From NCBI RefSeq assembly GCF_018613065.1, contig NZ_JAGGQW010000025.1, forward strand, positions 1 through 61,349: a stretch of DNA of 61,349 bases, written 5' to 3'. Each line of letters starts with the position of its first letter. Within the stretch, counting starts at the first letter, position 1. Positions 44,171 through 53,146 of this stretch are shown piece after piece. The stretch comes from Bacillus sp. ISL-7 (lineage in GTDB: Bacteria; Bacillota; Bacilli; Bacillales_B; DSM-18226). The notes below the pieces were generated by a model. It did not search any database, was not told the DNA's origin, and saw nothing but the letters and a program-made list of their open reading frames with translations. The position numbers were made by a program, and so were the translations under genes.

Positions 44171-45667
44171 TTATCGCCAGACAGATTTTAACGTAAAGAG
44201 CTCAAGCGACTGCAACTTAACTTCTCCGTTTTTTACATAGAGCTCAATTTGCTTACTTTCTTCATTTGGGAAGATTAAGTCCGTTATCACCGACTTTCCG
44301 CCGTTTCCAAACACCTCTACCGATGACTGATCAACAAAAACATGCAAGATGATCTTATTATTTTCTGGCAGTAGATGGCTCTCATGTTTTCCGGCGAAGT
44401 CCTCATGGAAAGCAGCCTCTCCCGAATTGGTTCGATCAACAAATAATGTTTGTTTTTTTACGTCATAACCAATTATCGTTTCTTCATTGGCTCCCTTACA
44501 AACCTTGAATCCAAATTCCGTTGCTGATCCAATTTCAAACTCGGCAATGATTTCGAATGTGTTACTCTTTACATTATCTAAAAGATTTTTTCCAGGTACA
44601 ACTCGTTCGTTTTCTAATACTATCCTTTCATGACGAAGACTTTGTAATTCATGAATCGGGTTTTGTACGAGACGAATTCCTTCTTCAGTTTTCTTTAATC
44701 CAAGTACTCTCGGAATCGTCGTTGCACTTCGCCATTCTTTTGTAGGCGTAATATTGGCATAACTCCAGTTACTCATCCAGCCAATATAGATCCTTCTTCC
44801 GTCTGCGGCCGGAACATCAGACCAGCTGACTCCTGCATAATTATCGCGGCCATGGTCAATCCAAAGAGTCGTTTCTGGTTCGTGATGATTGAAAAATGTT
44901 TTACCATCAAAATCTCCAATAAAATATTGTGTTCTCGATCCTTCTTTATATTTTGGGTCGTTGCCAATGCTGACAAATAGCACCCATTTTTTCTGATTGG
45001 AATCACCATCAACAGGTAATTCAAACAGGTCAGGACATTCCCAAACACCCTGATGGGAGCCATGACCTTCTCCAAACTCACTGGCAAACTCCCAAACTAT
45101 TAAATTTTTGGAAGTATAGATTCTAATCGTTTGGCCTGCGGCTAAAACCATGACCCATTGATTGGTTTCACGATGCCAGAACACTTTTGGATCACGAAAA
45201 TCTGTGATACTTTCTTCTTGGAGAACAGGGTTCTCCTCATATTTTACCCATGTCCGCCCATTATCCTTGCTATAGGCAAGACTCTGCCTTTGTCGTGGAC
45301 GATCCGAATCAGGGTATGTATCAGCATGAGTAAAAATCGCCACTAACCCTGGTTCCCCTCCAAAGAAACCGCTTGTGTCATTCCAATCCACGACTGCACT
45401 CCCCGAAAAAATCGTTCCATGCTCATCGGGAGCCAAACCAATCGGGAGGTGTTCCCAGTGAACAAGATCGCTGCTTACCGCATGTCCCCAATGCATCGGG
45501 CCCCATGTGGTTCCATTCGGATGATATTGATAAAACAAATGATATTCTCCGTTATAAAACACCATCCCATTCGGGTCATTCATCCAGTTTCTCTCTGGCG
45601 AGAAGTGGTACTGCGGACGGTATTTTTCTGTAAAATACTGTTGTTTTTCCAGTACGTTGTTATTCAT
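44171..45667 (-). CDS. cytoplasmic GH32 beta-fructosidase
   Basis: A 498-residue enzyme without a signal peptide. All three GH32 motifs are intact: WMNDPNG (Asp31), FRDPKVFW and WECPDLF. A C-terminal beta sandwich follows (HVFVDQSSVEVFGNGG). It resembles SacC levanases without signal or CBM66. It probably hydrolyses imported fructo-oligosaccharides from the non-reducing end, complementing the secreted enzymes. Its ATG lies four bases before the end of the Spo0E-like frame, and its ribosome site AAAGGAAG is inside that frame, so the two are translationally coupled. Confidence 0.9.
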   Translation of the reverse strand: MNNNVLEKQQYFTEKYRPQYHFSPERNWMNDPNGMVFYNGEYHLFYQYHPNGTTWGPMHWGHAVSSDLVHWEHLPIGLAPDEHGTIFSGSAVVDWNDTSGFFGGEPGLVAIFTHADTYPDSDRPRQRQSLAYSKDNGRTWVKYEENPVLQEESITDFRDPKVFWHRETNQWVMVLAAGQTIRIYTSKNLIVWEFASEFGEGHGSHQGVWECPDLFELPVDGDSNQKKWVLFVSIGNDPKYKEGSRTQYFIGDFDGKTFFNHHEPETTLWIDHGRDNYAGVSWSDVPAADGRRIYIGWMSNWSYANITPTKEWRSATTIPRVLGLKKTEEGIRLVQNPIHELQSLRHERIVLENERVVPGKNLLDNVKSNTFEIIAEFEIGSATEFGFKVCKGANEETIIGYDVKKQTLFVDRTNSGEAAFHEDFAGKHESHLLPENNKIILHVFVDQSSVEVFGNGGKSVITDLIFPNEESKQIELYVKNGEVKLQSLELFTLKSVWR

Positions 45668-45670
45668 TTC

Positions 45671-45922
45671 TTACACTCTTCCTTTCACAGGAGTAATAAT
45701 TACAGGCTCAATCTTGTTTTCATCATAATAAAGAGCCTTTGCTGTTGATATAGATTGAGAATGGTATATGATTTTTTGCAACATCATGATTTTTCCATCT
45801 AATTGCTGACTAATTTTTATTACACGTGGATCAGAAATGCCCTTCTTCTTTGCTAATTCGTACATACTCTGGCGAAATTCATCTATAGTCTCCCGTATAG
45901 CTGATACAGTCCCCAAAACCAT
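45671..45922 (-). CDS. Spo0E-family aspartyl-phosphate phosphatase-like protein
   Basis: This 83-residue helical protein has the Spo0E pattern: ETIDEFRQSMYELAKKKG, then VIKISQQLDGKIMML. The SQQLD matches the SQELD motif of the family, which dephosphorylates Spo0A~P and delays sporulation. The tail (NKIEPVIITPVKGRV) is extra. It is embedded between the ABC importer and the cytoplasmic GH32 gene and coupled to the latter. That location suggests that fructan growth and sporulation delay are expressed together. Confidence 0.7.
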   Translation of the reverse strand: MVLGTVSAIRETIDEFRQSMYELAKKKGISDPRVIKISQQLDGKIMMLQKIIYHSQSISTAKALYYDENKIEPVIITPVKGRV

Positions 45923-46026
45923 TGATTTTATTTCCTTTCCACAGTTTATCGAATATTGTTAATATATAAAAACTAATCTATCTATATAAAACCAGCACAG
46001 ACTTTTACCCTCCACCCAAATCAACA

Positions 46027-46172
46027 CTAGCCTTTAACAAAGCCTTTTTTTAAAAAACTTTCAACCTGATCGATGGTTGGAATACTGGGAATTCCACCTT
46101 TTCCGAATGACCGGAGGGTGTGAAATCAATTAAAACTTCTCCTAAAGCCGTGACATCAAACATGTACATCAT
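46027..46172 (-). pseudogene. fructokinase remnant with internal deletion
   Basis: The 5' end reads MFDVTALGEVLIDFTPSGHS, the conserved start of PfkB fructokinases. It then joins, one frame off, to SIPTIDQVESFLKKGFVKG, a fructokinase-like C-terminus. Nearly 300 residues are missing. The stretch accounts for the 313-base gap between the binding-protein and Spo0E-like genes. Confidence 0.6.
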
Positions 46173-46195
46173 CCTATTTCTTATTTTTTGAAAAG

Positions 46196-46226
46196 AAAAG
46201 CCAGACGAGAAAGAATATCTGGCTTT
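46196..46226 (-). terminator. terminator after the binding-protein gene
   Basis: AAAGCCAGA (46197-46205) pairs with TCTGGCTTT (46218-46226), with T-rich sequence after it on the minus strand. It can reduce read-through from the importer into the Spo0E-like/GH32 part. Confidence 0.65.
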
Positions 46227-46235
46227 ATATTGGGA

Positions 46236-47876
46236 TTATTGTTTGTTATAGCGGTCTAATCCTTTTTGGTAAACTTTCATTAATTTATCAAGACCCATAT
46301 CATTTAATTGCTTCACATACGCATCCCATTCCTTCTCAATTCCTCCCTCGATCAACCATTGAGCTTCTTTTTGCTTCACAAAGGCTTTAATTTCCGGCTC
46401 AATCGTATTAATCACTTCAAGCTCTTCAGGGCTAAAGAAGATGGATGGATAGCTTTCTTTTTCCATATGTGGTTTATAATACTGGTCAAGAATTTGTAAT
46501 CTTTCCTTTGCTCTTGGCTCCATGTCTACAACTTTGCCAAAGTGCTCCTTTAAGACTACAAACGGACCGCCCGGAGCAACCTTTTGACGTAATTCACCCA
46601 TTGCTACGCCTGCTGGAAGCTCTTTATTCACTAACATGCCATTCGCATCTTCCTCGTAAATTTCACCAATTGGGCCCCAGTTAATTTGTGCTGACATTTT
46701 TGGCTCATATAATTGGTCAACCCAGCGCATCGTAATCTCAGGGTTTTTGTTAGCCGAGGTAATCACAAAGGCATCTCTTCCATATTCGGAATAGTTGGAA
46801 CGTCCAATCACAATTTTGCCATCTTTCCCTTTTAATGGCGGTAATACGACATAATCTTTAACTCGATCCGGTCCAACTACTTCCGTATTTTCCCACCAAA
46901 TGAACGAGCCTAGTGTTGGATTCTGTGTTTTCCCTTTGGCAAACAGCTGCTCCGTCTTTTGGGTTACGACCTCAGGGTCAATTAAACCTTCTTTTACCCA
47001 GCCGTTATAATACTTAATGGCTTCTTTAAACTCTGGCTGAACCGCTGCATAAAGGACTTTTCCATCTCTTACAATACGGTGGTCAGCTTCAAATGGAGCA
47101 TCCGGCATTCCGAATAAACCAATTAAATCTCCTTCATTACCGCACCAGCCGTTATACCAAAAAGTCAACCCAATTTCATCTTTCTTACCGTTTCCGTTCG
47201 GATCCTTCTCTTTAAATGCTTTTAACACATCATGGTATTCCTCTAATGTTGTCGGCATTTTTAGGCCAAGCTTATCTAACCATGCTTTGTTGATGAACAT
47301 AATATTTGGCATACCGATTAGATCCATTTCCTCAGCACGCGGAAGGGAATAAATATGCCCATCTGGTGCGGTTACAACCTTTTTCAACTCTGGTCTCTCT
47401 TCAAATAGTTTCTTTAAATTTGGTGCATATTTGTCGATTAAATCCTCTAATGGGATAATGGTGCCGTTCTGACCATATTGGGCGAGATCATGATCAGAAA
47501 AGCCTGATGAATAGAACGCATCTGGCAGGTCACCGCTTGCCAGCATTAAATTTTTCTTTTCTTGGTATCCATCTCCAGGGATATTATTCCATTTAATTTG
47601 AACGTTCGTTGCTTTTTGAAGTCGGTCAAAAATCACCATTTTCGAATAGTCAGGTGCCAGAGCTGCTTTTGGTGAAACAATGTTTAACGTAACCTGTTTG
47701 TCGACAATCGGTAAACCTGTTTTATGAAAGGCAGCATCTGCTTTTTTCTCGGAACTGGCAGAATCACTGTTTGAACAGCCAGTTAATACGAATGAAGCAC
47801 TTAATCCTAAAACCAATGCCACTGCTATGCTCTTTTTCTTGTTTTTCTGAACATTTTTCTTGATTGATTTCAACAT
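46236..47876 (-). CDS. extracellular oligosaccharide-binding lipoprotein (LplA type)
   Basis: This 546-residue ABC binding protein has a lipoprotein signal ending SASFVLTGC. The mature protein shows LTFWYNGWCGNEGDLIGLFGMPDAPF and FAKGKTQNPTLGSFIWWENTEV, features of the long LplA/YtcQ-type family for complex oligosaccharides. Followed by GH32 genes and controlled by its own LacI protein, it most likely binds fructo-oligosaccharides. The ATG follows a GGGGGAAAA stretch. Confidence 0.85.
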   Translation of the reverse strand: MLKSIKKNVQKNKKKSIAVALVLGLSASFVLTGCSNSDSASSEKKADAAFHKTGLPIVDKQVTLNIVSPKAALAPDYSKMVIFDRLQKATNVQIKWNNIPGDGYQEKKNLMLASGDLPDAFYSSGFSDHDLAQYGQNGTIIPLEDLIDKYAPNLKKLFEERPELKKVVTAPDGHIYSLPRAEEMDLIGMPNIMFINKAWLDKLGLKMPTTLEEYHDVLKAFKEKDPNGNGKKDEIGLTFWYNGWCGNEGDLIGLFGMPDAPFEADHRIVRDGKVLYAAVQPEFKEAIKYYNGWVKEGLIDPEVVTQKTEQLFAKGKTQNPTLGSFIWWENTEVVGPDRVKDYVVLPPLKGKDGKIVIGRSNYSEYGRDAFVITSANKNPEITMRWVDQLYEPKMSAQINWGPIGEIYEEDANGMLVNKELPAGVAMGELRQKVAPGGPFVVLKEHFGKVVDMEPRAKERLQILDQYYKPHMEKESYPSIFFSPEELEVINTIEPEIKAFVKQKEAQWLIEGGIEKEWDAYVKQLNDMGLDKLMKVYQKGLDRYNKQ

Positions 47877-47961
47877 TTGTTTTTCCCCCTATTAGATCGA
47901 TTAAATGGATGGCAAACTATAAATGACGTCGACCACCACCCCTTATTACAAATCATTTCGA

Positions 47962-48876
47962 TTAACCTTTAATTCCACCGATCATAACACCCTTGACAAA
48001 GTATTTTTGAACAAATGGATAGACGATTAAAAGCGGGATGGAAGCAACAATAATCACACCGTATTTAATTAGCTCAGACACTCTTTGTTTTGCGGCCAAG
48101 GAGTCCAAATCACTGATCATCATTGTGGATGCCTGATTTTGAATTAAAATGTTTCGTAAAATCAATTGCAACGGATATAAATTTTCATTATTTAAATAGA
48201 TTAAAGCATCAAAATAGGAGTTCCAGTGTCCAACGGCATAGAATAACACCATGACAGCGACAATCGGTTTTGATAACGGAAGAACAATCTTCCAGAAAAA
48301 TTTCGCATCGGAACATCCATCTATTTTGGCCGCTTCTAATAACTCACCAGGAATAGAAGACTCAAAAAACGTTTTAGCTACTATCACGTTCCAGACAGCT
48401 ACAGCTTTCGGCAGGATCAACGCCCACATTGTATTTAGCAAACCCAGATTCTTAACAACCAGGTATGTAGGAATGAGTCCGCCTGAGAAAAACATCGTCA
48501 TGAGGAATAAAAACATAATCACATTTCTTCCATATAAATCTTTTCTTGATAATGCATAGGCAGCCATTAAGGTAAAAGAAACGTTTACAATCGTACCAAC
48601 CACCGTATACATGATGGAGTTCTTATAGCCCAGCCAAATCTTGCTGTCTCCAAAGATTCGCTGATACCCTTCAAGGGTCAGCTCTTTCGGCAATAGCCAT
48701 ACCTTTCCTTCGTAAATCATGTTTGGGTCACTGATAGAGGCAATTACAATAAAGTACAATGGATAGACTACCAATAGTAAGATGATCGCGACCAGAAAAA
48801 AGTTAATAATATCAAAGACTATATCTTCTTTCGATCTTCTGGTAATCTTCTTATTTTTTAAGGCTAATAAACTCAT
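47962..48876 (-). CDS. ABC permease (LplC/YtcP type)
   Basis: A 304-residue permease with six hydrophobic segments and the EAA loop ELLEAAKIDGCSDAKFFWKIVLPLS. The end (VYPFVQKYFVKGVMIGGIKG) is diagnostic of the LplC/YtcP subfamily. AGGAGGTG precedes ATG 48876. It pairs with the permease 18 bases upstream; an ATPase such as MsmX must come from elsewhere. Confidence 0.88.
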   Translation of the reverse strand: MSLLALKNKKITRRSKEDIVFDIINFFLVAIILLLVVYPLYFIVIASISDPNMIYEGKVWLLPKELTLEGYQRIFGDSKIWLGYKNSIMYTVVGTIVNVSFTLMAAYALSRKDLYGRNVIMFLFLMTMFFSGGLIPTYLVVKNLGLLNTMWALILPKAVAVWNVIVAKTFFESSIPGELLEAAKIDGCSDAKFFWKIVLPLSKPIVAVMVLFYAVGHWNSYFDALIYLNNENLYPLQLILRNILIQNQASTMMISDLDSLAAKQRVSELIKYGVIIVASIPLLIVYPFVQKYFVKGVMIGGIKG

Positions 48877-48894
48877 TATTGATGCACCTCCTAG

Positions 48895-49851
48895 TTACCA
48901 TAGTCCTGTTCCGGATAATTTTTTAGCGGACTTATTTACTGCGATTAGTAAAGCTAAGTTAATTACAGAATTAAATAATCCTACTGCAGCAGCAAAACTA
49001 TATTGCGCCTGCTGTAACCCCATCTTATAAACATAGGTTGGAATAATCTCTGCTGCCGGCTGGTTCATTGGTGTTTGTAACAGGTAGGCCTTTTCAAAAC
49101 CAATATTCATAATGTTACCAACGTTTAGGATTAATAGAATAACAGCCGTTGGCATAATCGCCGGAATATCCACATGAAAAATCCGCTGCCACTTATTTGC
49201 TCCATCCATTACCGCAGCCTCATGCAGTTCAGGGCTGACTCCTGCAAGCGCTGCTAGATATATAATCGCAGCCCATCCGGTTTCTTGCCAAACGCCTGAG
49301 GCAATATATAATGGTTTAAACCAATCAGGTTTTGCCATAAACGAAATCGGATCGCCGCCAAAAATCAGGATTAAGTTATTAATAAGCCCATTGTTTGAAA
49401 AGAAGACATAAATCATACCCGCTAAAACAACTACTGATATAAAATGCGGCGCATAAACAACTGTTTGAATAAAGCGTTTGTACTTTTCACTTCTAATTTG
49501 GTTCATCATGAGAGCTAGAAAAATTGGAAGCGGAAAACCAACGATTAGTTGTATAACGCTAAGACCAAGCGTGTTTTTGATAAGGGTCCAAAATTGATAA
49601 GATTCAAAAAATCGCTCAAAGTGTTTAAATCCAACCCACGGACTTCCCATAATTCCTTTTGTTGCCACAAAATCTTTAAAAGCAATTAATATTCCATACA
49701 TCGGGACATAATGGAAAACAATAAAATAAACTAAAGCGGGTAAAAGAAACAAATAGAGCTGATAATTACTCAAGATTTTTTTTAGTTTTGATGCTTTTCT
49801 TACTTGGATGGGTGAATCGATGATCGGATTTGCCGTCCTTGCCACTTCCAT
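48895..49851 (-). CDS. ABC permease (LplB type)
   Basis: This 318-residue permease begins with a soluble 28-residue stretch. Its core is typical of LplB (YQLYLFLLPALVYFIVFHYVPMYGILIAFKDF) and its EAA loop is ELHEAAVMDGANKWQRIFHVDIP. The C-terminus (FNSVINLALLIAVNKSAKKLSGTGLW) is conserved in the family. It is the first gene of the fructan importer operon, with two TTGAAACGTTTCCAA operators 34 and 129 bases upstream of its start. Confidence 0.88.
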   Translation of the reverse strand: MEVARTANPIIDSPIQVRKASKLKKILSNYQLYLFLLPALVYFIVFHYVPMYGILIAFKDFVATKGIMGSPWVGFKHFERFFESYQFWTLIKNTLGLSVIQLIVGFPLPIFLALMMNQIRSEKYKRFIQTVVYAPHFISVVVLAGMIYVFFSNNGLINNLILIFGGDPISFMAKPDWFKPLYIASGVWQETGWAAIIYLAALAGVSPELHEAAVMDGANKWQRIFHVDIPAIMPTAVILLILNVGNIMNIGFEKAYLLQTPMNQPAAEIIPTYVYKMGLQQAQYSFAAAVGLFNSVINLALLIAVNKSAKKLSGTGLW

Positions 49852-49884
49852 ATTCTTGCCTCACTTTCAATTTAGTTATATTAA

Positions 49885-49899
49885 TTGAAACGTTTCCAA
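49885..49899. promoter_or_regulatory. fructan LacI operator 1
   Basis: TTGAAACGTTTCCAA (TTGGAAACGTTTCAA on the other strand), 34 bases upstream of the importer operon start. Confidence 0.65.
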
Positions 49900-49979
49900 T
49901 TGAAGTTAAAAAAATTATTTTGCTAAGTAGTTTTTACTTGATAAAGGATTTGGTAAAATCTTTTACTCAAATGTTTTTA

Positions 49980-49994
49980 TTGAAACGTTTCCAA
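49980..49994. promoter_or_regulatory. fructan LacI operator 2
   Basis: Identical to operator 1 and 95 bases from it, about nine helical turns. The pair could support looping. Confidence 0.65.
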
Positions 49995-50056
49995 TAAAGA
50001 CTAAAAAACGGTACTTAACTGAGCCGTTTCTCTCAATCTTACATCATTGAGATTCA

Positions 50057-50072
50057 ATAAAACGTTTCCAAT
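50057..50072. promoter_or_regulatory. fructan LacI operator 3 (variant)
   Basis: ATAAAACGTTTCCAAT keeps one half-site and lies just behind the regulator stop. Confidence 0.5.
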
Positions 50073-50090
50073 GATGAGCTAAAAACACAG

Positions 50091-51065
50091 CTAAGTCGTT
50101 TCCCCTTCTCTGTACATAACAGGCAGTCTGTAAATCTGTTGCTCCAATGTTTCACCTTCAATTTTTCTTAATAGAAGTTGAACAGACATTCTTGCCATTT
50201 CTTCAATCGGCTGCCGGATCGTTGATAGAATTGGATGAAACAGCTTATTATCCTGAATTCCATCATAACCAATTACTTTTACATCCTCTGGAGTCCGCAA
50301 GCCATATTGTTTAGCTTTATCGATATATTTGGCGGCAAGCAGATCGGTATTGGCAAATATCCCGCCCACATCCTGATGTTCTTTTATTTTAAAGAAATTT
50401 TCGAAGTATTTTTCATCATTAAAAACAGCATCAAGCTCCTCATAGATGATATATTCGATACCTTGAGCCTCTGCTTCATCGATGAATCCTTTTTTCCGAA
50501 GTTCAACCTCACTATAAACATCACTATAGGTTGCAAGATATGCGGCTTTTTTAGTTCCCGCTTTCACAAGCTCTCTTACGGCAATGCGGCCGCCAGTGTA
50601 GTTATCCGAGGTTACGCATGTGATTTTTTTTCCAAAATGACGGTCAATGCTGATAATCGGAATATCAGTACTCACACTATCTTCGATGTCATTGTAAGTG
50701 ATTCCAATAATGCCTGCTACTTTATTCTGATTGAGCATATCTAAATAATAAAGCTCTTTGTCGGGTCTGCCCCCACTATTGCAAAGCACCAATTTATACC
50801 CTTCTCGGTCAAGCTCATCTTCGATATAATAGGCGAGTTCTGAGAAAAATGGATGCCATACACTCGGAATCAACAGCGCAACCATTGTTGATTTTTGCAT
50901 TTTAAAATTTCTTGCTACTTCGTTTGGAATATAATTTAATTGTTTGATCGCAGCATTCACTTTCTCCCGTGTTTCGTTCCTTACATTCGGATGATTGTTA
51001 ATGACTCGTGAAACAGTGCCAACTCCAACTCCTGCCAGGTCTGCAACATCTTTTAAACTCGGCAC
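50091..51065 (-). CDS. LacI-family regulator of the fructan operon
   Basis: This 324-residue repressor starts at GTG 51065, seven bases after GGAGGT; the frame to 51080 begins inside that site. The helix-turn-helix is SLKDVADLAGVGVGTVSRVI and the hinge IPNEVARNFKM. The ligand domain includes TMVALLIPSVWHPFFSEL, GIIGITYND, VTSDNYTGGRIAV and GIFANTDLLAAK. Operators TTGGAAACGTTTCAA occur twice in its own leader and again before the importer genes. It therefore probably regulates itself and the operon, released by a fructo-oligosaccharide. Confidence 0.88.
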   Translation of the reverse strand: MPSLKDVADLAGVGVGTVSRVINNHPNVRNETREKVNAAIKQLNYIPNEVARNFKMQKSTMVALLIPSVWHPFFSELAYYIEDELDREGYKLVLCNSGGRPDKELYYLDMLNQNKVAGIIGITYNDIEDSVSTDIPIISIDRHFGKKITCVTSDNYTGGRIAVRELVKAGTKKAAYLATYSDVYSEVELRKKGFIDEAEAQGIEYIIYEELDAVFNDEKYFENFFKIKEHQDVGGIFANTDLLAAKYIDKAKQYGLRTPEDVKVIGYDGIQDNKLFHPILSTIRQPIEEMARMSVQLLLRKIEGETLEQQIYRLPVMYREGETT

Positions 51066-51100
51066 TACAACTACCTCCAATATTAAAGCGATTTCATAAA

Positions 51101-51181
51101 CTTATGATATCTCTACTTTGGAAACGTTTCAACGTTTCCATGAACCTATGATATCACCATCTTGGAAACGTTTCAACGTTT
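51101..51181. repeat. tandem 37-bp operator repeat in lacI-type gene 3 leader
   Basis: Bases 51101-51137 and 51145-51181 are the same block at a 44-base spacing. Each ends with the operator TTGGAAACGTTTCAACGTTT; the operators are at 51118-51132 and 51162-51176. The spacing is about four helical turns, suiting two repressor dimers on one DNA face. Confidence 0.7.
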
Positions 51182-51211
51182 TTTTTAAAATAAATTAATT
51201 TTTCTGATTTT

Positions 51212-52024
51212 TTAAGATAGAATGTATTTTTTTAATGCCTCTGCTACACCGTCCTCATCATTGGAAAGTGTGATATCATTAGCAATTTGTTTCACTTGTT
51301 CCGGTGCATTTCCCATGGCAATTCCAAGTCCCGCAAATTCGATCATATTCATATCGTTATAGTTGTCGCCTATTGCGATAATCTCGTTTTTTAGGATATC
51401 AAACTCTTTGCATAAAAATTCAATGGCAGAAGTTTTGGTTGTATGTTTGGGCATTATTTCTAAGTAGGTAGGTTTTGAAGGATAAATATTTAAATGATTA
51501 GAAAGATATTCTTTCATTTTTGTATCCAATTGTTGGATATCTGGAGATTCAGCCATACATAAAATTTTATTAGGTCCAGTACTTTCTTGCTCCCAAATAG
51601 TAAATAGGTTACTAAAATCGGATATAGCAGGAGTAATATTCGTAATTTCACTCTCTTGTTTTGCCCAATCATCCATTTTTTCTATATACCATTCATCATC
51701 CTTGTATAAACTGATATGTATGCCGATACTTTTGACAATGTTATACACCTGCTTAACATCTGAAACTGGTATCGTAATGTTTAATAGTGTATCACGATTA
51801 TTCCAAATTAACGCACCGCTGTAACAAATAATTGGCTGTACGATATTTAACGCTTGCTGCAAGAACTTTATCCCTTTAGGCATTCTTGCAGAAACTAAGA
51901 TGACTGGAATATATTTTTGATTTGCAACATTCTGAATGACTTGTTTCGTTTTGTCAGAAATCTCATGCCTGGAATTCAGCAATGTTCCATCAATATCCAA
52001 ACATACCATTTTGAAATTACCCAT
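51212..52024 (-). CDS. Cof-type HAD hydrolase
   Basis: A 270-residue HAD phosphatase with motif I CLDIDGTLLNS, motif II VSARMPKG, the C2B cap, motif III near TKTSAIEFL and motif IV GDNYNDMNMIEFAGLGIAMGNAPE. Such proteins dephosphorylate sugar phosphates or phosphorylated cofactors in the cytoplasm. AGGGGGA precedes ATG 52024. It is co-directional with, and just upstream of, the fructan regulator, so sugar-phosphate detoxification is plausible but unproven. Confidence 0.85.
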   Translation of the reverse strand: MGNFKMVCLDIDGTLLNSRHEISDKTKQVIQNVANQKYIPVILVSARMPKGIKFLQQALNIVQPIICYSGALIWNNRDTLLNITIPVSDVKQVYNIVKSIGIHISLYKDDEWYIEKMDDWAKQESEITNITPAISDFSNLFTIWEQESTGPNKILCMAESPDIQQLDTKMKEYLSNHLNIYPSKPTYLEIMPKHTTKTSAIEFLCKEFDILKNEIIAIGDNYNDMNMIEFAGLGIAMGNAPEQVKQIANDITLSNDEDGVAEALKKYILS

Positions 52025-52173
52025 ATGAATCCCCCTAGTCCTTAATAAAATGTTTTTAGTCGGAATTTATAACAAGTGTCTAAATTTTTAGTAAGCTAAT
52101 ATATCAATTATATCGTCGATTTGAAGATCATGAATATATTGTCAATAAAAATTGGTTTTCTTCTTTAAGTTAA

Positions 52174-52311
52174 CTAATTTTGTCCTTTTACCTTTATGAA
52201 CTGACACATCTCATTACCGCGCTGTGAATGGAATAGCTTCCAGTAATACTCCTTACGCCTAATTAATTCGTCATGGGATCCCTCCTCTATGATTCTACCT
52301 TTTTCAATGAA
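52174..52311 (-). pseudogene. ABC exporter C-terminal relic
   Basis: The minus strand reads IEKGRIIEEGSHDELIRR, then KEYYWKLFHSQ. This is the end of an ABC-type multidrug/lipid exporter ATPase, after the H-loop. It is cut by the IS4 fragment at about 52310; the rest of the gene is not in the window. Confidence 0.65.
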
Positions 52312-52860
52312 AGTAGCCGCGGTCGAACACATACATGCATTCCTTGTCATCAACCAGCACTTCCAGTTGGCCGCGATCGTGTTCCTTGGCGTTCGTCAAG
52401 ACCGCCTGATCGGGGTAGGAACAGCCATTTTCCATGAACATGAGCCGCAGATGAAGCTTGATGCCGGACTTGGTTTGCCCGAACGCCGCCCATCGGTGGT
52501 TATTCAAGTTCAAAGGCAATGTGCTGGAATCGATGATCTTCAGCGGAACGGTCCGTTTGCGACGCATCTGGAAATCCGTCGCTTCGTGGATCTGTGCGAC
52601 CAGCTCGAGAAAGATGACCTGGAAGAACTCCGTCGGCACTTTGCGCAACCGTCTGCCGAGCTGGGAAAAGCTGATGGAATCCAACCCTTTGGCTTCCTGC
52701 AGTTCCTCAGAAAAGACGCTGTCGCTGACGGCGCGCAGACTTTCTGTTTCGTGAAGCTGTGCGTACAAGAGTAACTTCGTGAAAGAAGCCATGTGGAGCT
52801 TCTTTGTATAGTAATCGAGACAATGGAGCTGGACCTGTTCCGTAAATAATTCATTGGAAA
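52304..52860 (-). mobile_element. IS4-family element fragment (partial transposase)
   Basis: About 180 residues of an IS4-family transposase: FTEQVQLHCLDYYTKKLH, SISFSQLGRRLRKVPTEFF, LKIIDSSTLPLNLNNHRWA (first DDE Asp) and YVFDRGYFH (second Asp). The N-terminus and the third-acid (YREK) region are missing. The G+C content is visibly higher than around it, which suggests a foreign origin. It abuts the ABC exporter relic with no visible target duplication. Not mobile by itself. Confidence 0.8.
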
Positions 52861-53015
52861 TCGGCGATGCCCGGTTTTATAATCCTAGAAGACCTCATTC
52901 TACCATTGTCATGCTTTCTCCAAACTTAAAAGAAGACATTTTCTGGCAGTCTTCCTAAAGAAACATTCCTTTTTTCTGTCTACTTTATTGGCATATATCC
53001 AAATATGGGAAACAC

Positions 53016-53050
53016 TATAAAAAGAGGCACTTCCATCGCGAGGAAGCACC
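53016..53050 (-). terminator. terminator downstream of GH91 gene 1
   Basis: On the minus strand GGTGCTTCC pairs with GGAAGTGCC (two wobble pairs) and is followed by TCTTTTTATAG. It lies about 100 bases after the GH91 stop. Confidence 0.55.
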
Positions 53051-53146
53051 CCAAAAATTAAAGACAAACGAAATAATTCAAGTGTCCGACTTGCAATTGA
53101 AACTTTGGAACAAAAACTACCACAAAAACATAGTTGAATATATTAT

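Noticed and set aside
50235..50744. Plus-strand frame of 169 codons
   Set aside because: Antisense to the fructan LacI gene, with no ribosome site and Phe/Ile-rich shadow composition.
52289..52774. Plus-strand frame of 161 codons
   Set aside because: Antisense to the IS4 transposase; long shadow frames are expected in this GC-rich fragment.
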